Assembly: GCA_020025615.1 (NCBI GenBank)
Contig: JAHHRT010000017.1
Span: forward strand, 1 to 20,322
Length of the DNA: 20,322 nucleotides
Reading direction: 5' to 3'
Source: Oscillospiraceae bacterium
Lineage (GTDB): Bacteria; Bacillota; Clostridia; Oscillospirales; Oscillospiraceae
A program made the translations under genes and the position numbers. Shown here one piece after another: positions 1-6,549 of the stretch (position 1 is its first letter; the number at the start of each line of letters is the position of its first letter). The notes below the pieces were generated by a model. The model made no database searches. It saw nothing but the letters and a program-made list of their open reading frames with translations, and had not been told where the DNA came from.

Positions 1-689
1 AGATAGGCTTTCTTCACTGCGTCGGAGCTGGCAAGCTCGGCACCGGTGCCGCTGAGTGTGATTTTTCCGGTTTCCAGAACATAGGCCCGGTCTGCTACCT
101 GCAGGGCCTTTCTGGCGTTCTGCTCCACCAGCAGGATGGTGGTTCCCGCCTTGTGGAGCTCCTTGATGATGTCAAAAATCTGGTCCACCAGAATGGGGGC
201 CAGGCCCATGGAGGGCTCATCCAGCATCATCAGCTTGGGGTGGCTCATCAGTGCCCGGCTCATAGCCAGCATCTGCTGCTCGCCGCCGGAGAGGGTGCCC
301 GCAACCTGCTTGCGCCGCTCTTTCAGCCGGGGGAAGTAGTTGAACACCATATCGAGGTCCTCTTTGGAGACCTCTTTATTGATGTAAGCACCCATTTCCA
401 GATTCTCCTGGACGCTCATCTGCAAGAAGATCCGCCGTCCCTCGGGGACGTGGGCCAGGCCATGGCGCAGAAGCTTATAGGCGTCGGTGTGGGCGATGTT
501 CTCGCCGCAGAAGGTGATGGAGCCGGAGCGGGGATGCATCAGGCCGGAGATGGTTTTCAGAATGGTGCTCTTGCCTGCACCGTTGGCACCGATCAGGGCC
601 ACAATCTCCCCCTCTTTTACCTCAAAGGACACGCCCTTAATGGCGTGGATTGCGCCGTAATATACATGAAGATCCTCAATTTGCAGCAT
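1..689 (-). CDS. livF: Branched-chain amino acid ABC transporter, ATP-binding protein LivF (3' end cut by window)
   Basis: One of the two cytoplasmic ATPases that power uptake of leucine, isoleucine and valine by the Liv importer. Visible motifs are Walker A GANGAGKS at about residues 34-41, the ABC signature LSGGEQQ, Walker B ending LMMLDEPSMGL, and the switch region ILLVEQN; MGLAP after Walker B is typical of LivF. The start is ATG at 689, two bases after the livG stop, preceded by GGGCAAGGAGGG. The reading frame is open to base 1, giving 229 complete codons ending in KKAYL. The family usually ends within a few residues of that point, so only the last few residues should be missing. It is the last visible gene of the liv operon. 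Substrate preference within the branched-chain group cannot be read from the ATPase. Confidence 0.95.
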   Translation of the reverse strand, partial: MLQIEDLHVYYGAIHAIKGVSFEVKEGEIVALIGANGAGKSTILKTISGLMHPRSGSITFCGENIAHTDAYKLLRHGLAHVPEGRRIFLQMSVQENLEMGAYINKEVSKEDLDMVFNYFPRLKERRKQVAGTLSGGEQQMLAMSRALMSHPKLMMLDEPSMGLAPILVDQIFDIIKELHKAGTTILLVEQNARKALQVADRAYVLETGKITLSGTGAELASSDAVKKAY

Positions 690-691
690 GG

Positions 692-1531
692 TCAAACGCC
701 CTCCTTGCCCAGATATGCTTCGATGACTGCGGGGTCCTGGCGAATCTGCTCGGGCGTGCCCTTGGAAATGATTCGTCCGTAATTCACAACGGCGATGCCC
801 TCGCAGACATTCATCACCAGGTTCATATCGTGCTCAATGAGGAAGATGGCGATGTGGAAGGTATCCCGAATCCGGCGAATCTGGTGCATCAGCTCGGTGG
901 TCTCGCTGGGGTTCATGCCCGCCGCCGGCTCGTCCAGCAGGACAATGGAGGGATTGGTTGCCAGGGCCCGGACGATTTCCAGGCGGCGCTGGACACCGTA
1001 AGGAAGGCTGCCTGCCTTCTGGAAGGCCACGTCCGCCATGCCCATAAAGTCCAGCAGCTCCATGACCCGCTGATTGGCCTTCTTCTCCTCCCGGTAGTAA
1101 GCGGGGGTGTGCAGAACACTGGAGAAGAAAGAGCAGTTGATCTGATTGTGCATACCCACCTTGACATTGTCCAGTGCGGTCATCTCAGAGAACAGGCGGA
1201 TATTCTGGAAGGTACGGGCGATGCCCAGGCGATTGACCTTGGCTGTGCTCATACCCTTGGTATCCACGCCGTTAATAAGGATACTGCCCCGGGTGGGCTG
1301 GTAGACACTGGTAAGCAGGTTAAAAATGGTGGTCTTACCTGCGCCGTTGGGGCCGATGAGGCCGGAAATCTCGGTGGGGCCTACGGTGATGCTGAACTCA
1401 TCCACCGCAGTGAGGCCGCCGAAGTCGATGCCCAGGTTGCGGACATCCAGCACCGGGCGCTTTCCCGCATCCTCCTCACGAAGATAATTGATGGTGGAAA
1501 CCGGAATCATCTTTCTGGAATATTCATTCAT
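692..1531 (-). CDS. livG: Branched-chain amino acid ABC transporter, ATP-binding protein LivG
   Basis: The second ATPase of the Liv importer, 279 residues. Walker A GPNGAGKT lies at about 60-67, the degenerate signature LPYGVQRRLE (typical of LivG rather than LivF) at about 176-185, Walker B IVLLDEP at about 196-202, and the switch segment IFLIEHD near 229-235. The ATPase fold begins at about residue 26 (PVLDVRNLGIDFGGL), so the protein carries an N-terminal extension of about 25 residues compared with typical LivG. The ATG at 1531 is well supported by AAAGGAGG nine bases upstream, so I keep the extension. The start overlaps the livM stop by 8 bp, which puts the livG ribosome binding site inside livM and suggests translational coupling. 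Confidence 0.95.
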   Translation of the reverse strand: MNEYSRKMIPVSTINYLREEDAGKRPVLDVRNLGIDFGGLTAVDEFSITVGPTEISGLIGPNGAGKTTIFNLLTSVYQPTRGSILINGVDTKGMSTAKVNRLGIARTFQNIRLFSEMTALDNVKVGMHNQINCSFFSSVLHTPAYYREEKKANQRVMELLDFMGMADVAFQKAGSLPYGVQRRLEIVRALATNPSIVLLDEPAAGMNPSETTELMHQIRRIRDTFHIAIFLIEHDMNLVMNVCEGIAVVNYGRIISKGTPEQIRQDPAVIEAYLGKEGV

Positions 1532-2609
1532 GGCAGGCAGCCTCCTTTCTTCTGAATTTGGAAGTAAACTTTTCAGTCACCATGGCGATTCTGTTCTTCA
1601 CCGCCGGGGACCAGGTGCACAGCATCACAACGATGAGCACCACAGCATAGAGAATCATACGGTAATCGGCAAGACCTCTCATGGCCTCGGGAATCACATA
1701 CAGCACTGCCGCAGAAATCACAGAGCCCAGGATATTGCCCATGCCGCCCAGAACCACGAACACCAGAATATCGATGGAGGTGGTGAAGCCGAACTTAGAT
1801 GCCGCCACAGCGGAGTAGTTGAGGCCATAGAGGGCACCTGCCATACCGGCAAGGAATGCGGAGACCACAAAAGCCTTCATACGGAACGCCGTGGTGTTGA
1901 TGCCCACAGACTCCGCAGCGATGTAGTTGTCCCGAACGGCCTTGATGGCCCGGCCTTCCTTGGAGTTGATCAGGTTGAGAACCACAAACAGAGTAAAGAG
2001 AATCAGCAGGAAGCCCATGAAGAAGGTGGACAGCTTCTGGATTCCGGTGGCACCCAGGGCGCCGCTGAGAATCATCTTTCCGGCGGGGTCCATGTGGATT
2101 CCCTCTGCATTAAGGGCGAAGTGGAGGCCCTTGGCATCCAGACCGATGTAGAGATTTCCGACGATGTTCTTGAGGATCTCACCAAAGGCCAGGGTGACGA
2201 TTGCCAGGTAGTCACCGCGAAGCCGCAGGACAGGGATGCCAATCAGCAGGCCCGCAAAGCCAGCCAGAATACCGCCAACCACCAGGGCTGCCAGAAGCAG
2301 CAGGAAATCGTTGGGAATGAAGCTTCTCAGGCAGGCAGCTGCCACGATACCGGCGAAGGCACCCACGCCCATGAAGCCCGCATGGCCTAAACTCAGCTCG
2401 CCGGAGATACCAACCACCAGGTTGAGGGACACGGCAAGCACGATGTACACACAAATGGGGACCAGGTATCCGGTCACGGACCGGGTGAGCATCCTCTGGG
2501 AAGCCAGGGTCTGCATCACAATATAAAATACGATCACAAGGCCATAGGTCATGGCCGCAGATCTGTTGCGATTCACGCAGTCAAAAAAACGTTTCATCAT
2601 AGCCGCCAC
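1524..2609 (-). CDS. livM: Branched-chain amino acid ABC transporter, permease LivM
   Basis: Integral membrane permease of the Liv importer, pairing with LivH to form the channel. The 361-residue protein is strongly hydrophobic with about 8-10 predicted membrane segments; AVSLNLVVGISGELSLGHAGFMGVGAFA, quoted here in pieces as AVSLNLVVG and SLGHAGFMGVGAF, is the LivM hallmark, and the LRGDYLAIVTLAFGEI region is the coupling segment that meets the ATPase. The reported start is GTG at 2609 (GGAG ten bases upstream, one base after the livH stop). An ATG at 2600 preceded by AAGGTGG is an equally reasonable start and would remove only three residues. The 3' end overlaps livG by 8 bp. Confidence 0.93.
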   Translation of the reverse strand: MAAMMKRFFDCVNRNRSAAMTYGLVIVFYIVMQTLASQRMLTRSVTGYLVPICVYIVLAVSLNLVVGISGELSLGHAGFMGVGAFAGIVAAACLRSFIPNDFLLLLAALVVGGILAGFAGLLIGIPVLRLRGDYLAIVTLAFGEILKNIVGNLYIGLDAKGLHFALNAEGIHMDPAGKMILSGALGATGIQKLSTFFMGFLLILFTLFVVLNLINSKEGRAIKAVRDNYIAAESVGINTTAFRMKAFVVSAFLAGMAGALYGLNYSAVAASKFGFTTSIDILVFVVLGGMGNILGSVISAAVLYVIPEAMRGLADYRMILYAVVLIVVMLCTWSPAVKNRIAMVTEKFTSKFRRKEAACHE

Positions 2610-2610
2610 C

Positions 2611-3492
2611 TTACACTTTCTCCTGGACAGCCTTACCCATAAGGCCGGCAGGTTTCACAAGGAGCACCAGAATCAGCACCAAAAACACAATGGCGTCGCT
2701 GAACTGGGTGGAGAAATAAGCCTTGCTGAAGGTCTCGATGACACCCAGCAGGATACCGCCCAGCATAGCACCGGGGATGGAGCCGATGCCGCCGAAAACC
2801 GCTGCGGTGAAGGCCCGGATACCGGGCATGGAGCCGGTGGTGGGCTGGAGGGTGGGAACGGCGGAGCAGAGCAGCACACCTGCAATGGCAGCCAGGGCAG
2901 AGCCGATGGCGAAGGTCATAGAGATGGTGCGGTTTACATTGATACCCATAAGCTGGGCTGCATCCCGGTCCTCAGACACGGCACGCATGGCCTTGCCCAT
3001 CCGGGTCTTCCCGGTGAACAGCGTCAGGGCCACCATAATCAGGATGCTGGCAAGGATGGTGATGATCACCTCTCCGGTGATGGTCAGTCTGCCGGAGAAC
3101 AGCTTCAGCGGTGCAAAGGTCACAATGCTGGCAAAGTTCTTGGGTGCGGAGCCCCAGATGAGCTGGGCTCCATTCTGCAAAAAGTAGCTGATGCCGATGG
3201 CGGTAATCAGCACTGCCAGGCTGGAAGTGCCTCGCAGGGGCTTGTAGGCCAGGCCCTCAATGAGAACACCCAGCAGGGTGCACACCGCCATGGCGATGAG
3301 CACGCCCAGCACAGCAGGCAGTCCCAGATAACTGGTCACGCAGTAAGAGATATAGGCACCTACCATAATCACATCGCCGTGGGCGAAGTTCAGCATTTTG
3401 GCAATGCCATAGACCATGGTATAGCCCAGAGCGATGATGGCATACACCGCACCGATGCTGACGCCGTTGATCAAATACTGAAGAAAATTCAT
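2611..3492 (-). CDS. livH: Branched-chain amino acid ABC transporter, permease LivH
   Basis: Integral membrane permease of the Liv importer, 293 residues from the chosen start. It opens with MNFLQYLINGVSIGAVYAI, and the ALGYTMVYGIAKMLNFAHGD region is the conserved LivH signature. The rest of the sequence is a series of hydrophobic helices, with the loop EDRDAAQLMGINV matching the ATPase-coupling region of the family. The start was moved ten codons inside the longest frame (which begins at 3522) because ATG 3492 has AAGGAGG eight bases upstream, and the extra residues MGCWNKEEER would be read from that binding site itself. The gene ends one base before the livM GTG. A 122-bp gap with two hairpins separates it from livJ, consistent with less permease than binding protein being made. 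Confidence 0.94.
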   Translation of the reverse strand: MNFLQYLINGVSIGAVYAIIALGYTMVYGIAKMLNFAHGDVIMVGAYISYCVTSYLGLPAVLGVLIAMAVCTLLGVLIEGLAYKPLRGTSSLAVLITAIGISYFLQNGAQLIWGSAPKNFASIVTFAPLKLFSGRLTITGEVIITILASILIMVALTLFTGKTRMGKAMRAVSEDRDAAQLMGINVNRTISMTFAIGSALAAIAGVLLCSAVPTLQPTTGSMPGIRAFTAAVFGGIGSIPGAMLGGILLGVIETFSKAYFSTQFSDAIVFLVLILVLLVKPAGLMGKAVQEKV

Positions 3493-3518
3493 TCTCTCTT
3501 CCTCCTTGTTCCAACAGC

Positions 3519-3553
3519 CCATGAGAGGGCCCAGACCCTAGACCCTCTCATGG
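3519..3553. repeat. 11-bp inverted repeat (hairpin) in the livJ-livH gap
   Basis: CCATGAGAGGG (3519-3529) is the exact reverse complement of CCCTCTCATGG (3543-3553), with a 13-base loop. The loop and 3' arm also contain a tandem 7-bp direct repeat, AGACCCT at 3533-3539 and 3540-3546. No T-tract follows on the minus strand, so it is more likely an RNA-processing or stability structure, or a piece of a dispersed element, than a terminator. Confidence 0.7.
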
Positions 3554-3575
3554 ACCGTAGGGGAAATTTCTGGGA

Positions 3576-3601
3576 GTTGGGCAGGGTCTCCCCTGCCCGA
3601 T
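3576..3601. repeat. GC-rich hairpin downstream of livJ
   Basis: GGGCAGGG (3579-3586) and CCCTGCCC (3591-3598) form a perfect 8-bp stem with a four-base TCTC loop, extendable by weaker pairs on both sides. It starts about 14 bases after the livJ stop on the transcribed (minus) strand. There is no downstream T-run. A 3'-end-stabilising hairpin that protects the livJ part of the mRNA would fit an operon whose binding protein is needed in excess. Confidence 0.65.
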
Positions 3602-3614
3602 CCCGTTACACACG

Positions 3615-4796
3615 TTAGTCTGCGGTGACGTAAACGCCGTTTTCAACCTTAACTGCCTTGGGGAGCTTGGAGACTGCGCCGTCTGCCTGCCAGGTCATGG
3701 TCTCACCGGTGATGCCGCTGTAGGTCATGGTGAGCATCTGCTCTACCACCTTATCGCACACTTGCTGATAATCCATATCGGCAGTGACACCGGCAGCCTG
3801 GCAAGCCTGGTCAATGATGTAGGCTGCATCGTAAGCGTCAGCAGCGAACTGGTTGGGGACAACGCCGAACTTTTCGGTGTAGTTCTTCACGAATTCCTGA
3901 ACCCGCTCATCGTCTGCGGTGGCATCAAAGGGAGTCAGAAGCAGGACGCCTTCGGCCAGCTTGGGGTCGAAGCCTTCCACAGCCAGGATGCCGTCCAGGC
4001 CGTCGCAGCCGACAAACAGAGGCTCATAGCCAATCTTATTGGCATAGGTGAGGATCTGTGCGCCCTCCACGCTGTAGATGGGCATGAACACCAGATCACA
4101 TCCGGCAGCCTGGCACTTGGTCACCTGGGTGGACAGGTCTGCCTTGTTGTCGCTGGTGTAGGACTCTTCACAGACCACGTTCAGGCCCTTGGTCTTTGCC
4201 TCGCTCACGAAGGTATCCCGGACACCCACGGAGTAGGGATTGGAGCTTTCATAAATCAGGCCGATCTTGCTGTCCTTGTAATTCATGCTGATGTAGTCAG
4301 CAGTAACCAAGCCCTGGTTGGGGTCGGTGAAGGCAACCTGGAACACATTGTCGCCGGTGGCGATGATGTTGGGGTCAGAACCGGAAGGAGTCAGCATGAA
4401 CACATGGTCTTCTGCACAGTTGGAACCGATGGTAACCGCACAGCCGGAGGTGGTCGGACCGGCCATGATCTGCATCCCCCAGTCCATCAGGGTGTTGAAG
4501 GAGTTCACAGCCATTTCGCTGTCGCCCTCGTCATCCTCTACACGGACCTCGTACTGGAGACCGCCCTTGGCGTTGATCTCCTCGAAGCCCAGCTTCAGGC
4601 CATACTCAACGGCCTTGCCGTACATGGCATAGTCATTGGTAAGGGGGCCGCTGTTGCCGACCTTAATGACGCCGCCAGCCTGTGCGGAGGCTTTTTCCGT
4701 TGCGGAGCTGTTTGCTGCGGGCTTTTCGCCGCCGCAGCCTGCCAGCATAGAGGCTGCCATAACCGCAGCCAGGGCCAGAGATACTACCTTTTTCAT
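3615..4796 (-). CDS. livJ: Branched-chain amino acid ABC transporter, substrate-binding lipoprotein LivJ
   Basis: Extracellular binding protein that captures branched-chain amino acids and delivers them to LivHM; 393 residues. The N-terminus MKKVVSLALAAVMAASMLAGC is a lipoprotein signal peptide with lipobox LAGC (Cys21), followed by a Gly/Ser/Ala-rich linker. The mature part shows the type I periplasmic-binding fold of the family: VIKVGNSGPLTNDYAMYG near the start, then GPTTSGCAVTIG and VFMLTPSGSDP, which line the ligand site in relatives. ATG 4796 has GAGGAG eight bases upstream. Only about 33 bases separate the start from the end of the upstream terminator, so expression must depend on transcription passing that terminator or on a promoter overlapping it. 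The exact ligand (Leu, Ile or Val, or a broader set) is not visible, although the Ile-rich leader suggests isoleucine matters. Confidence 0.94.
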   Translation of the reverse strand: MKKVVSLALAAVMAASMLAGCGGEKPAANSSATEKASAQAGGVIKVGNSGPLTNDYAMYGKAVEYGLKLGFEEINAKGGLQYEVRVEDDEGDSEMAVNSFNTLMDWGMQIMAGPTTSGCAVTIGSNCAEDHVFMLTPSGSDPNIIATGDNVFQVAFTDPNQGLVTADYISMNYKDSKIGLIYESSNPYSVGVRDTFVSEAKTKGLNVVCEESYTSDNKADLSTQVTKCQAAGCDLVFMPIYSVEGAQILTYANKIGYEPLFVGCDGLDGILAVEGFDPKLAEGVLLLTPFDATADDERVQEFVKNYTEKFGVVPNQFAADAYDAAYIIDQACQAAGVTADMDYQQVCDKVVEQMLTMTYSGITGETMTWQADGAVSKLPKAVKVENGVYVTAD

Positions 4797-4808
4797 AATT
4801 CATTCTCC

Positions 4809-4823
4809 TCTTTTCTGAATTTT
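4809..4823 (-). promoter_or_regulatory. Weak CodY-box-like sequence upstream of livJ
   Basis: On the minus strand AAAATTCAGAAAAGA matches the CodY consensus AATTTTCWGAAAATT at 11 of 15 positions. It lies between the attenuator terminator and the livJ ribosome binding site, where a bound CodY could act as a roadblock. Four mismatches in an AT-rich leader may be chance, and I cannot see whether this genome encodes CodY. Confidence 0.25.
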
Positions 4824-4829
4824 CGCTAC

Positions 4830-4864
4830 AAAAAAAGCGGCTACGCAAGGCGTAACCGCTTCTT
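4830..4864 (-). terminator. Intrinsic terminator in the livJ leader (attenuator, segments 3 and 4)
   Basis: On the minus strand AAGCGGTTACGC (4861-4850) pairs with GCGTAGCCGCTT (4846-4835) through one G-U pair, with a three-base loop. The stem extends by further A-U/G-U pairs, and seven T residues sit at 4836-4830. This is a textbook Rho-independent terminator, located after the leader ORF and just before livJ. Its 5' arm CGGTTACGC can alternatively pair with the segment directly after the leader stop codon, which makes it a regulated rather than constitutive terminator. Confidence 0.92.
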
Positions 4865-4891
4865 CATACCAATCAGCTTTCCCGGTTACGC
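4850..4891 (-). promoter_or_regulatory. Candidate antiterminator hairpin (segments 2 and 3)
   Basis: GCGTAACCG (minus strand 4891-4883) is a perfect 9-bp complement of CGGTTACGC (4858-4850), the 5' arm of the terminator. Forming this hairpin, with a 24-base loop, would remove the terminator arm and let polymerase read into livJHMGF. Segment 2 begins three bases after the leader ORF stop, so a ribosome sitting at the stop codon would cover it. Confidence 0.8.
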
Positions 4892-4950
4892 AGTCATTTG
4901 CAAATCATAATAATGGGCAGAATAATCCCAATAATAATGCAAATGACTGC
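4890..4950 (-). promoter_or_regulatory. Candidate protector hairpin around the Ile codons (segments 1 and 2)
   Basis: GCAGTCATTTGCA (minus 4950-4938) and TGCAAATGACTGC (4902-4890) are perfect 13-bp complements inside and just after the leader ORF. The 35-base loop holds most of the Ile codons and the 3' arm holds the stop codon. It shares two bases (4890-4891) with the antiterminator segment, so it competes with that hairpin only at its edge. A ribosome stalled on the first Ile codons would cover the 5' arm and release the 3' side. Confidence 0.75.
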
Positions 4951-5043
4951 TGCCATGCTCGTGGCAGTGTCGGGAACCATCCAGTCGGCACAAGAGACCG
5001 TCCGAACAGTGTGTGCAAAATGCTGGTTCATCGTGTTTTTCAT
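4894..5043 (-). CDS. Isoleucine-rich leader peptide of the liv operon (49 aa)
   Basis: Short ORF starting MKNTMNQHFAHTVRT and ending ILPIIMICK, then TGA. AGGAGG sits eight bases before the ATG, inside a transcript leader of only about 24 bases from a near-consensus promoter, so translation is very likely. Residues 33-47 hold nine Ile plus one Val and one Leu; all nine Ile codons are ATT, whereas Ile codons I read in the neighbouring livJ are mostly ATC. The ORF is followed by alternative antiterminator and terminator hairpins and then by the branched-chain amino acid importer. The family role known from ilv, leu and trp leader peptides is to sense charged tRNA through ribosome stalling; that this one does so is inference. 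An alternative is a real small membrane protein, since residues 31-47 could also form one transmembrane helix. I recognise no family for the N-terminal half. Confidence 0.82.
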   Translation of the reverse strand: MKNTMNQHFAHTVRTVSCADWMVPDTATSMAAVICIIIGIILPIIMICK

Positions 5044-5073
5044 CCCTTGTACCTCCTCTCTGAATGTGCCCTT

Positions 5074-5102
5074 ATTGTATCTCCACTAAAGACATTTGTC
5101 AA
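5074..5102 (-). promoter_or_regulatory. Sigma-A promoter of the liv leader/operon
   Basis: On the minus strand TTGACA (5102-5097) is followed after exactly 17 bases by TACAAT (5079-5074): a perfect -35 and one mismatch in the -10. The transcription start would be near 5067, placing the leader ORF ribosome binding site about 10 bases into the RNA. I see no other good promoter before livJ, so this one probably serves the whole operon. Confidence 0.88.
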
Positions 5103-5108
5103 CGAGAT

Positions 5109-5148
5109 AAACACCACAGAATCAAGTCTTGATTCTGTGGTGTTTTTT
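5109..5148 (-). terminator. Near-perfect palindrome, likely terminator of the nfo-SEDS-PBP unit
   Basis: Arms 5109-5126 and 5128-5145 are perfectly complementary over 18 bp around a single central base. It lies 19 bp after the PBP stop (minus) and 6 bp before the -35 of the liv promoter. On the minus strand it is followed by TTTATCT, a weak U-tract; on the plus strand by six T residues (5143-5148), so termination would be stronger in that direction. It probably insulates the liv leader from read-through. An operator role next to the -35 cannot be excluded. Confidence 0.65.
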
Positions 5149-5166
5149 GTGCAAAAAGACGATATT

Positions 5167-6549
5167 TTATTCCTGATCCATGACCTGCTTACAAGCAGTC
5201 AAAACTTTACTCAGCACAGGGACACAGTTTGCGCTGCCATATCCGGCATTTTCTACCACCGCCACGAAGGCCAAGGGGTAATCTTCGTCCAAAATAAAGC
5301 CGGAGAACATGGCGTTGGAGGTCAGGTCACCGCCCAGCTGGCTGGTGCCGGACTTGCCGCAGACCTTTTGGAAGCCCGGAAAATTTCCGCTGCCATAGAT
5401 GGTCTGCACATTGTTGTGCATATACTCCTGTAAGGTCTGCGCCACCTGCGCAGACATAATCTGAGGAGACTTCTGGGTTTTGGCACGGTAGGTCTCCCGC
5501 TCCCCGGAGGTGACATGGGAGACGAGATAGGGCTCTGCCCCCCGACCGCCCCCTGCGATGGCGCCCATAAAGGCCATATAGCGGCAGGGGTTCACCAGGT
5601 CCGTATACTGACCGATGCAGCTCCAGGCCAGCTCCACCGGGGCCGCCTTGGAAATGTCATAATTGCCCGCCGCCGTGGTAAAGCCGTCAAAGGAAAGGGG
5701 CTCCATAATCTGGAACTTTTTCACATACTGCTCCATATTGGCCTTTCCCACCTGCTCTGCAATCTGGGCATAGGCACAGTTGCAGGAGTGGGCCAGTGCA
5801 GATTTCAGGGTCACTTTGCCGTGGGCCTTCTCGCAGGTCACCTTGTCAATGCCGTACTCATAGGTGCCGGTGCAGGTAAAGGTCTGGTCCAGAATATCCG
5901 GCACCGTATCCAGTGCCGCCGCCGTGGTGACGATCTTAAAGATGGAGCCGGGCGGGTAGGTGCTCTGAATAAAGCGGTTCAGATACACGCCCTTATAGGC
6001 CCCGTCGGGGTCACTGCTGATGTCCGGCACGTTGTCCGGGTCAAAGCTGGGAGAGCTCACGGCGCAGAGAATCTCGCCGGTTTTGTAGTTGTACACACCC
6101 ACTGTACCCCTGCGCTTGCCCAGGGCCGCCATGGCGGTATTCTGCACCTGGGCGGAAAGGGTCAGAACCGTCTTTCCCTCCTCCTGCCACTGGGTATGGT
6201 TGTAAAGGCCGTTCACCCGGTCAAAGCCGGACATGGCAGCCGCATAGCTGTTTACCACCGTACTGCGAATGTTGCGGTTCCGGTCGCCCAGCCAGTGGAG
6301 GGTGGATTTCCGGGTGGCAGCGTCAGACGCATAATTGCGCCCCTCATGGAAATTCAGCAGTACCTGACCGGAACGGTCGGTCACACTGCCGCTTTCCAGA
6401 TAGGCCCCGTGGTAGATATGGGGAGAGCCTGTGAAGGATGCCCACTGCGCCGCCTGGGTGGTATACTCCCAGAGGAAGAACCCCATGCCGCCCAGCAGAA
6501 TCAGCAGAAACAGCCACACAATCCAGGTTCGTCTGGTCACTCTATGCAT
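5167..6549 (-). CDS. Class B penicillin-binding protein (peptidoglycan transpeptidase, PbpA-like)
   Basis: Membrane-anchored D,D-transpeptidase that crosslinks peptidoglycan, 460 residues. One N-terminal transmembrane segment (about residues 9-27), a short membrane-proximal region, then the penicillin-binding domain with all three active-site motifs: SIFK (Ser about 202), SCN (about 255-257) and KSGT (about 399-402). It is short for a class B PBP, has no PASTA repeats, and resembles the PbpA type (about 490 residues in actinobacteria). The start is ATG 6549, not the frame start at 6591, because GGAGG lies 11 bases upstream and this start overlaps the SEDS gene stop by 8 bp. The overlap with the upstream FtsW/RodA-type glycosyltransferase indicates a cognate SEDS-bPBP pair acting in elongation, division or sporulation; which one cannot be decided here. 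Confidence 0.92.
   Translation of the reverse strand: MHRVTRRTWIVWLFLLILLGGMGFFLWEYTTQAAQWASFTGSPHIYHGAYLESGSVTDRSGQVLLNFHEGRNYASDAATRKSTLHWLGDRNRNIRSTVVNSYAAAMSGFDRVNGLYNHTQWQEEGKTVLTLSAQVQNTAMAALGKRRGTVGVYNYKTGEILCAVSSPSFDPDNVPDISSDPDGAYKGVYLNRFIQSTYPPGSIFKIVTTAAALDTVPDILDQTFTCTGTYEYGIDKVTCEKAHGKVTLKSALAHSCNCAYAQIAEQVGKANMEQYVKKFQIMEPLSFDGFTTAAGNYDISKAAPVELAWSCIGQYTDLVNPCRYMAFMGAIAGGGRGAEPYLVSHVTSGERETYRAKTQKSPQIMSAQVAQTLQEYMHNNVQTIYGSGNFPGFQKVCGKSGTSQLGGDLTSNAMFSGFILDEDYPLAFVAVVENAGYGSANCVPVLSKVLTACKQVMDQE

Noticed and set aside
153..3618. Long plus-strand reading frames of about 200-355 residues across the liv genes
   Set aside because: They are antisense shadows of livF, livG, livM and livH, rich in His/Gln/Gly with no ribosome binding site or recognisable domain. 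High GC favours such open frames.
3762..4910. 382-residue plus-strand frame opposite livJ
   Set aside because: It covers livJ, its leader terminator and the start of the leader region; no ribosome binding site and no family features.
4797..5067. T-box riboswitch in the liv leader
   Set aside because: No T-box sequence (AGGGTGG...ACCGCG type) or specifier stem is visible; the antiterminator pairs with the sequence right after a short ORF instead.
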